A DNA stretch of 64,000 nt, taken from Primorskyibacter flagellatus (GTDB taxonomy: Bacteria; Pseudomonadota; Alphaproteobacteria; Rhodobacterales; Rhodobacteraceae). The notes below the pieces were generated by a model. That model was not told the DNA's origin and did no database searches. It saw only the letters and a list, made by a program, of their open reading frames with translations. Positions 59,102 through 64,000 of the stretch are shown here, in pieces (the first letter of the stretch is position 1; every line of letters starts with the position of its first letter). Where the stretch lies: NCBI RefSeq assembly GCF_900176485.1, contig NZ_FWYD01000008.1, positions 1-64,000 of the forward strand. The letters are read 5' to 3'. Made by a program: the position numbers and the translations under genes.

Positions 59102-60822
59102 TACGCAGACTTCGCGGCGCGAGCGATGGCCTCGCCTTCAGGTTTGGTGTCATGCTGGCCGCCGCGTTGTTGCCGCTTGGTCTGATATCGGTTTCGCAAA
59201 CCGCTGTGGTGGTTGAGAAGTCCCGCCGCAATGCCGAAGCCAACCTGCTTGCGATGACGGCCGCTGCGGCCGGCGGTGAAGAAGGCCTGCTGCGCAACGC
59301 CTTTGGTGCCGCGCAGGCAATCTCCAGCTTTGTTCCGTTGATTCGTGATGACCCTGCGCTATGCACTTCGGTCCTGAAGAACTATCTGGACACATCCAGC
59401 ACCTACAGTTTTGCGGGCTTCATCAATTCGGACGGCATTGTCGAATGTTCTTCTTCGCCGCAGCAACTGAACCTGTCCGGCAACAAACTGTACTTGACGA
59501 TGAAGGAAGATCCCCGCCCACGCGTCACCATGTCAGCGTCAGGCTCTGTCAGCGGTGTGCCGGTGATCGTCGTGTCGATACCCATCATCAACAATGGTGA
59601 ATTTATCGGACATGTTTCGGTGTCTCTGCCCCACGGCCACCTGCATTCTCGCGACAACGACGTGAAGAAAGACAGCCCGCTGGACCTGGTGCTGTTCAAC
59701 GACACCGGCGAGATCCTGTCGGCCAGTGGCGGCATGAACGGGGTAGAGGTACGTTTGCCGGCAGGACGGCCCTTGCAGAAATTCATTGGCAAGCCACAGC
59801 AAAGCTTTACCGGCATCACCCGGATGGCTGAAGAACGTGTCTTTGCCGTCGTGCCGGTTGTGCCTGGATTGATATACGCGCTTGGCAGTTGGCCATCGAA
59901 GGTGAACTCGATCACCGCCGGGGCGATCCGCTTGGCAATTCCGCTGCTCTTCCCGGTGCTGATGTGGCTGGCAAGCCTTGCCGTCGCCTATGTGGCGGTC
60001 GAACGGCTGGTGATCCGTCCCACTCGAAACCTGCGGGCACGGATGCTGATGTTCATGCGGTCCCGCGCGATTCAGGCACCACGGCAGGACATGATCACCC
60101 CTAAAGAGCTGCGTGAAATCGATGAGACCTGGCACCGGCTGGCCGTCAGCGTTTTGCGCGACGAAGCCGAGTTGGAAGATATGATCCATGACAAGACGGT
60201 GTTGTTGAAAGAAGTCCACCACCGGGTCAAAAACAATCTCCAGCTCATCGCTTCGATCCTCAACATGAAGATCCGCAAATCCACCAATGACGACGCGCGC
60301 GTCGCATTGCGCGATGTACAGGGTCGCGTGATGAGCCTCGCGACCGTTCACCGCAACCTTTACGAAACCTCGCTTCAGGGCCGGGTTCAGGCCGACGAGC
60401 TGGTGAAGGCCATCGTTGACCGCGTGGTTTCGGCGGGCAGTTTGCCGGAAAGCCGGATCAAGATCCGTCAAAGCGCGGACCGCGTGATCCTCTATCCCGA
60501 TCAGGCCGTGCCTCTTAGCCTCGCCGTTTCCGAGGCTGCAAGCAATGCGTTGAAATATATTGGCAAGCCCGCAAATGGTGGTCAGCCGTGGCTGGAAGTC
60601 ACCCTGCGCGAAACCGAGGATGCCAACGCGGTGCTGCGCGTCGCGAATTCGCTTGGCGAACGTGTCACCGAAGCAAGTGCGTCAGCCGATAGCGGGGGGT
60701 TGGGATCGCAATTGATCGCGGCGTTCGTGGCGCAGCTTGAAGGAACGATGGACGTCACAGAGGACACCGAAATGTTCGTTCTGGAAATCAATTTTCCCAT
60801 AGCCGAGTTCAAGGAAAAGTAA
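59098..60822 (+). CDS. Sensor histidine kinase of the general stress response (HisKA_2 family)
   Basis: A 574-residue membrane kinase. Two membrane helices (about 18-38 and 278-300) flank a periplasmic sensor domain of about 240 residues (Cache-like). A cytoplasmic linker precedes the HisKA_2 box LKEVHHRVKNNLQLIASILN with the phosphorylated His near residue 374. A C-terminal ATPase domain ends the protein (SEAASNALKYI; GGLGSQLIAAFV). Such kinases phosphorylate PhyR. The start is GTG at 59098, overlapping the ecfG stop. Its signal is unknown. Confidence 0.92.
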   Translation: MIRRLRGASDGLAFRFGVMLAAALLPLGLISVSQTAVVVEKSRRNAEANLLAMTAAAAGGEEGLLRNAFGAAQAISSFVPLIRDDPALCTSVLKNYLDTSSTYSFAGFINSDGIVECSSSPQQLNLSGNKLYLTMKEDPRPRVTMSASGSVSGVPVIVVSIPIINNGEFIGHVSVSLPHGHLHSRDNDVKKDSPLDLVLFNDTGEILSASGGMNGVEVRLPAGRPLQKFIGKPQQSFTGITRMAEERVFAVVPVVPGLIYALGSWPSKVNSITAGAIRLAIPLLFPVLMWLASLAVAYVAVERLVIRPTRNLRARMLMFMRSRAIQAPRQDMITPKELREIDETWHRLAVSVLRDEAELEDMIHDKTVLLKEVHHRVKNNLQLIASILNMKIRKSTNDDARVALRDVQGRVMSLATVHRNLYETSLQGRVQADELVKAIVDRVVSAGSLPESRIKIRQSADRVILYPDQAVPLSLAVSEAASNALKYIGKPANGGQPWLEVTLRETEDANAVLRVANSLGERVTEASASADSGGLGSQLIAAFVAQLEGTMDVTEDTEMFVLEINFPIAEFKEK

Positions 60823-60851
60823 CGCAATACCGTTCTGATGCAAGTTTACGC

Positions 60852-60886
60852 CGCTGGCGCATGATGTTCGATCTCATGTGCCAGCG
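60852..60886. terminator. Hairpin between the histidine kinase and the AI-2E gene
   Basis: An imperfect stem CGCTGGC-g-CATGA / TCATG-t-GCCAGCG (one mismatch) in the convergent interval. No clear T-run follows. Confidence 0.45.
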
Positions 60887-60906
60887 ACTTGATATGCAGG
60901 GCCGTT

Positions 60907-61965
60907 TCAGATTGCAGGCGTACCTGTCGCCGCCTCTTCCTCTGCCAGCGTCGCCAGCCCATCATAGACCGCAATGAACCACACCAGGAGCGGGATCGCG
61001 ACGATACCCCCCAGCGGCCCCCAAAGCCAGAGAAACAGGCACAGCGACAGGAATACCAAGAGCGGATTCACATTCATTTGCCGGCCGACCAGCGTCGGCG
61101 TCACAAATTGTGCCTCGATCAGGTTTAGCCCCACATAGGCAGCGGCCGGCACAAATGCCATACCTCCGGTAAAGACCGCTGGACCTGCGATGAGCGCAGC
61201 CGTGGCAACAAGGGCCGGCCCAAGGTAGACGACAAAGTTCAACAGGCCTGCAACCGCACCCCAGATAATATAACCCGGCATTCCGATCAGCTTGAACACA
61301 AGCGCGACGCAGACCGCATAGCATACATTGATGATCGTTATGGTCAGCGAGTAGCGGGCAACCAGCCGGTCGGCCTCGTAGAACTTCAGCGCGGCGGCCT
61401 TGGAATTGACGGTCGAAAGCTTGCCCAACCAGCGATAGACATCACTGCGACACAGCAACAGGAAATACAACGCCCCGAGGAAAATCATCACCTGGCCTAA
61501 CAGCGCAGGTGCCAGAAACATCAGTTCAGTCAGACTGGGAAACGATTTGCTTGCTTCATCGACGGCATCGCCACCGGCTTCACCTGTTGAATTGGATCCC
61601 AAGGCACCTGTGACCTCGCGCGACACATCGTCAATGTCACGCAGCAGCCCGCGCAGGCTCCATACCATTTCGCGCATCCCACCGCGTATGCTCGGCCATT
61701 TTTCATACAACCCGTTTGCGACGGGTTCCAGCAACACGGCCAGCACGACGATCACCAGGACGCATAAAAACAGTGTCATTAGGCTCGACGCTGTTGCGGG
61801 CAATCCGGTGCGCTGCCAGAAATCGGAAATCGGCGTCAGTACGATGGCGAACACAAACGCCAGCGTAAAAGGTGCAAAGACGGGTTTGGCAAAATACAAC
61901 GCGGCAATGACTGCCACCGCAGCGAGGATTGTCAGCTGCCAATGCTGGCGTATGTTGGAATGCAT
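60907..61965 (-). CDS. AI-2E family (UPF0118/PerM-like) transporter
   Basis: A 352-residue membrane protein with the AI-2E pattern of about 8 helices. It has a short helix-rich insert between helices near residues 110-145, then WGAVAGLLNFVVYLGPALVA and IEAQFVTPTLVGRQMNVNPL, the hallmark motif. The family includes exporters of autoinducer-2 and Na+/H+ antiporter relatives; the substrate here is not known. It begins 15 bases after the PRC-barrel gene, which has an EcfG-type promoter, so it is likely stress-induced. Confidence 0.88.
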   Translation of the reverse strand: MHSNIRQHWQLTILAAVAVIAALYFAKPVFAPFTLAFVFAIVLTPISDFWQRTGLPATASSLMTLFLCVLVIVVLAVLLEPVANGLYEKWPSIRGGMREMVWSLRGLLRDIDDVSREVTGALGSNSTGEAGGDAVDEASKSFPSLTELMFLAPALLGQVMIFLGALYFLLLCRSDVYRWLGKLSTVNSKAAALKFYEADRLVARYSLTITIINVCYAVCVALVFKLIGMPGYIIWGAVAGLLNFVVYLGPALVATAALIAGPAVFTGGMAFVPAAAYVGLNLIEAQFVTPTLVGRQMNVNPLLVFLSLCLFLWLWGPLGGIVAIPLLVWFIAVYDGLATLAEEEAATGTPAI

Positions 61966-61980
61966 CCGCGGGGCTCGCCC

Positions 61981-62406
61981 TTAACCTTCGAACCGCGGCA
62001 AGCGGTCCAGTTCGGCGTTGCTGACCAGAAGTTGCACGGCCGGATCACGCGTTTCACCGTCCAATCCGCGCATCGCCAGTTGATCAAGGCCAAGATCGAC
62101 GCGATGCGCGCCCAGTCCCAGAAAACCGCCAATCTCGACGATTGCACCGGTTACGCGACCATCCGGCCCGACGCGCACTTCCGCTACGGTGCCAACCGTA
62201 TCGGATTGTTCGTCAAAAACCGGAAGTCCGTGCAACACATCGAAATCCACGACCGCAGGGCTGGGCAGGTCAGTCGCAGCGTGGATCGCGGTGGGCGTTG
62301 ACATTTCGGTGTCGGCCCAAAGCCCCGCGACAGCGGTGGCACCAGTCAAGACGACACCTGCCATGATTGCAGCGCTTGCGCTGAGGGTCAAAAACTTGCG
62401 GGGCAT
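61981..62406 (-). CDS. PRC-barrel domain envelope protein
   Basis: A 141-residue protein. The N-terminal helix (FLTLSASAAIMAGVVLTGAT) is a signal peptide or membrane anchor. The rest holds a PRC-barrel domain with GLPVFDEQSDTVGTVAEVRV and GRVTGAIVEIGGFLGLGAHR. PRC barrels in alphaproteobacterial stress genes are common but their role is unclear. The start at 62406 has AAGGAGGA upstream. An EcfG-type promoter lies 47-72 bases upstream. Confidence 0.83.
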   Translation of the reverse strand: MPRKFLTLSASAAIMAGVVLTGATAVAGLWADTEMSTPTAIHAATDLPSPAVVDFDVLHGLPVFDEQSDTVGTVAEVRVGPDGRVTGAIVEIGGFLGLGAHRVDLGLDQLAMRGLDGETRDPAVQLLVSNAELDRLPRFEG

Positions 62407-62452
62407 GGACTGTCCTCCTTTACGACCGATTCTCGGCCTGTGCTGGGCAATC

Positions 62453-62478
62453 AACGCCCGCTGAACGCCATTTGTTCC
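62453..62478 (-). promoter_or_regulatory. EcfG-type promoter for the PRC-barrel/AI-2E operon
   Basis: On the minus strand GGAAC (62478-62474), 17-base spacer, CGTT (62456-62453), upstream of the PRC-barrel start at 62406. The match and spacing equal those of the DUF1328 and phyR/nepR promoters. Confidence 0.8.
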
Positions 62479-62536
62479 GCTTGCCGTGCAAGCATGGCCA
62501 TCATGTGAGATCCGGCGACCGGGTATTGAGGTATTG

Positions 62537-62581
62537 AGAAAAATTGACACGCCCATCGGATCCGCACCCGATGGGCGTGTC
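62537..62581 (-). terminator. Minus-strand rho-independent terminator without an obvious gene
   Basis: A perfect 14-bp stem (GACACGCCCATCGG and its complement) with an 8-base loop is followed on the minus strand by AATTTTTCTC. No protein gene ends here. The nearest upstream minus-strand gene is tRNA-Gly about 470 bases away, so it may end a long tRNA transcript or an unannotated RNA. Confidence 0.7.
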
Positions 62582-63052
62582 GATAGCAGAGATGCGCCAG
62601 TAAACAGGTGCTCTCTTCTCTGCTCTGCGCCACCGGGGGGAGGGTCCCGAAGGCGCGCATTCAGCTCCCGGTCAGGTCGCGGCAAATCTGAGGGAGGAAG
62701 ATTGCCGCGACCTGACTACCTGCCGTAAATTGGACAAGCAGTTTAGTGCCTGAAAATCCAACCTTCCGAGATTTGATTGGTTCCACACGGATTGAAAGAA
62801 ATTTACCGTCAGGCTGAACGCCGATGAGAATTGCCAGGTTTTCGCACGATATACAAAGGTTCGACACCCCAGCTTGCCCGGGCCCAACGCCCTGCATTGA
62901 CCTGCACGATCGCCGAGAAGCTGCATCACCGTCGCGCGCCGCGAGCATGTTTTCATATCCATCTCGCGCGGCCATCGGTCCAATGCAACAAGCGAAAACC
63001 ACGCACAGCCACAAGCGGCATTGTCACGGACGTCTATAATATCTGAAAGGCT
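62582..63052. other. Region between the orphan terminator and tRNA-Gly, no protein gene supported
   Basis: About 470 bases. Frames on both strands, including one of 117 residues on the minus strand, lack recognisable domains or a convincing ribosome binding site. Because a strong minus-strand terminator lies at the left end, part of this stretch may be transcribed as a non-coding RNA or as a tRNA trailer. Confidence 0.35.
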
Positions 63053-63126
63053 TGGAGCGGGCGACGGGAATCGAACCCGTATCATCAGCTTGGAAGGCTG
63101 AGGTCTTACCATTACACAACGCCCGC
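63053..63126 (-). tRNA. tRNA-Gly (anticodon TCC)
   Basis: On the minus strand a full cloverleaf begins GCGGGCG and ends CGCCCGC-T-CCA, with the CCA encoded. The anticodon stem-loop is CAGC-CTTCCAA-GCTG, anticodon TCC; the T-arm contains GGTTCGATTCC. 74 bases including CCA. Confidence 0.96.
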
Positions 63127-63444
63127 TCGACGACTCTTCACTTATTTCAGCCTTGTTCCGGCGTCAAGCGCTGGCAGCCGTTTCGTTGAAACGCTCCGGT
63201 TTTTTGCCGGGCGTTTCGGGGCAACCAAACAGCAAATGATCAGCTTCGGCTCCCCCGAAGAAGCAACAGGTGTACCGCAACCGCACCCAGCCGACGGCGC
63301 GCAATCTCACGAATGCCACGCCGCCGGGCGGTTTTGAACGGGGCAAAATCCAACGCATGCCGACATAGCCAAGCCTTATGCGCAACTGACAGATTTCATG
63401 TTAGACTGCGCAGCAGGACCTTACATCAATCTGAGGCATCGGTC
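63127..63444. other. Intergenic region, no gene seen
   Basis: About 318 bases upstream of both the tRNA-Gly (minus) and the partial membrane gene (plus). It should hold their divergent promoters. No repeat or recognised element is seen. Confidence 0.35.
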
Positions 63445-64000
63445 GTGACCATCCGCAAAGTGGACTTGCGTTATTTTACAATCGCACTGGTTCCGATCAG
63501 CATTTTCTGGATGCACGGTGTAATTTCCGACCATATTTTCGCCACCGATCTGGCGGTTCCAAGCGCCATTTTGCAAGAAGGTCGGCATTGGCTGGAAGCG
63601 GCGGGCCGGTTCAGGTTCATTGCGGCAACATGGTTTTTTGGCGCTCTGGCCCTGCTTGCCGTTGCGCTGGTGATCCGGGACATCGCGGGACCGATCTCGC
63701 GCGCCACCCGGATCGCGGCAATCGGCACGTTGCTGTTCATTCTTTATCTGGCGATGACACCCACAATCGAGCAGAACGCATCCCCCGATGCGCCACACGT
63801 CTATCACCGGCTGGGCGCAGACCTGTTCGAATCCGCTTTGTCCCGCGGCAACCTGCCCGGCTGTTCGGGACCTCAGGATATGTGGTTGCTGGGGCGTTGC
63901 GGTGAGATTCCCGTCATATCCCTGCTCAACCGCGTGCTGGATATCATCAACGGGCTGGCGGGGCTTGGCGTGGGCGCGCTGATCGTCGGCATGATCCTGT
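63445..64000 (+). CDS. Membrane protein of unknown function (partial, cut by window end)
   Basis: An open frame with GTG at 63445 and GAGG eight bases upstream runs without a stop to the end of the window (at least 185 residues). It has hydrophobic segments at about residues 11-27, 58-77 and 92-108 and another at the end (LAGLGVGALIVGMIL). A periplasmic-like loop contains two Cys (NLPGCSGPQD and LLGRCGEIP). I do not recognise a family. The lack of a stop explains why it could be overlooked. Confidence 0.65.
   Translation, partial: MTIRKVDLRYFTIALVPISIFWMHGVISDHIFATDLAVPSAILQEGRHWLEAAGRFRFIAATWFFGALALLAVALVIRDIAGPISRATRIAAIGTLLFILYLAMTPTIEQNASPDAPHVYHRLGADLFESALSRGNLPGCSGPQDMWLLGRCGEIPVISLLNRVLDIINGLAGLGVGALIVGMIL

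Noticed and set aside
62672-63112. 146-residue minus-strand frame covering tRNA-Gly
   Set aside because: Its N-terminus is a translation of the tRNA itself; the rest has no recognisable domain.
1-64000. CRISPR array, prophage, integron or plasmid origin
   Set aside because: No regularly spaced repeats, phage structural genes, integrases or iterons were seen by eye; the only mobile trace is the IS3 fragment near 43.2 kb.

Overview
The window looks like a chromosomal segment of a marine, heterotrophic member of the Rhodobacteraceae (Roseobacter-type Alphaproteobacteria). The grounds are the high-GC coding style, the complete PhyR-NepR-EcfG general stress module, a TRAP transporter, a BCCT osmolyte carrier, the carboxy(nor)spermidine polyamine genes, and a HemP/Bfd/Bfr iron locus. 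This is inference from gene content; no 16S or marker phylogeny could be run.

Layout. 0-7 kb: adenylate kinase, then a two-subunit Na+/solute symporter (DUF4212 plus SSS), a cNMP-CBS-DUF294 putative nucleotidyltransferase, a small membrane protein and a membrane-tethered DEDDh exonuclease. 7-10 kb: a BadF/N-acetylglucosamine-type kinase and a BCCT carrier. 10-35 kb: a large acid-sugar catabolic island. It holds a xylonate-type IlvD/EDD dehydratase, an enolase-superfamily dehydratase and a UxaA-type dehydratase. It also holds two kinds of 2-keto-3-deoxy-acid dehydratase (DHDPS-fold and XylX/FAH-fold), a lactonase, a KDG-type kinase, several SDR and beta-hydroxyacid dehydrogenases, a 2,4-diketo-acid hydrolase, a D-lactate dehydrogenase-type flavoenzyme, a TRAP transporter, a GntR regulator and an aminotransferase. 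Five copies of the perfect palindrome TGGTATACCA sit at the key promoters of this island, two of them beside the GntR gene, so the island reads as one regulon.

35-41 kb: a three-gene envelope/stress set (YqjD/YqjE-like plus DUF3618), the carboxynorspermidine dehydrogenase/decarboxylase pair and a D-Ala-D-Ala carboxypeptidase. 41-44 kb: a small accessory patch with an Xre/RES toxin-antitoxin pair and an IS3-type transposase remnant, followed by a TerC protein. 44-51 kb: pyruvate carboxylase, an L-lactate dehydrogenase-type flavoenzyme and a UvrD helicase. 51-53 kb: a tightly coupled iron operon (small ORF, HemP, unknown Cys-rich protein, Bfd, bacterioferritin) behind a TGA-N9-TCA palindrome. 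53-57 kb: an omega-aminotransferase, a GabD-like dehydrogenase and an Lrp regulator, probably for polyamine or omega-amino-acid catabolism.

57-64 kb: the general stress response hub. phyR diverges from nepR-ecfG-histidine kinase across a 33-bp segment that carries a GGAAC-N17-CGTT promoter on each strand. Further copies of this promoter precede a DUF1328 gene and a PRC-barrel/AI-2E operon, so the hub and its targets lie side by side. A tRNA-Gly(TCC) and a partial membrane protein close the window.

Starts were chosen from visible ribosome binding sites and ATGA/TGATG overlaps. Product names rest on motif and family recognition by eye.
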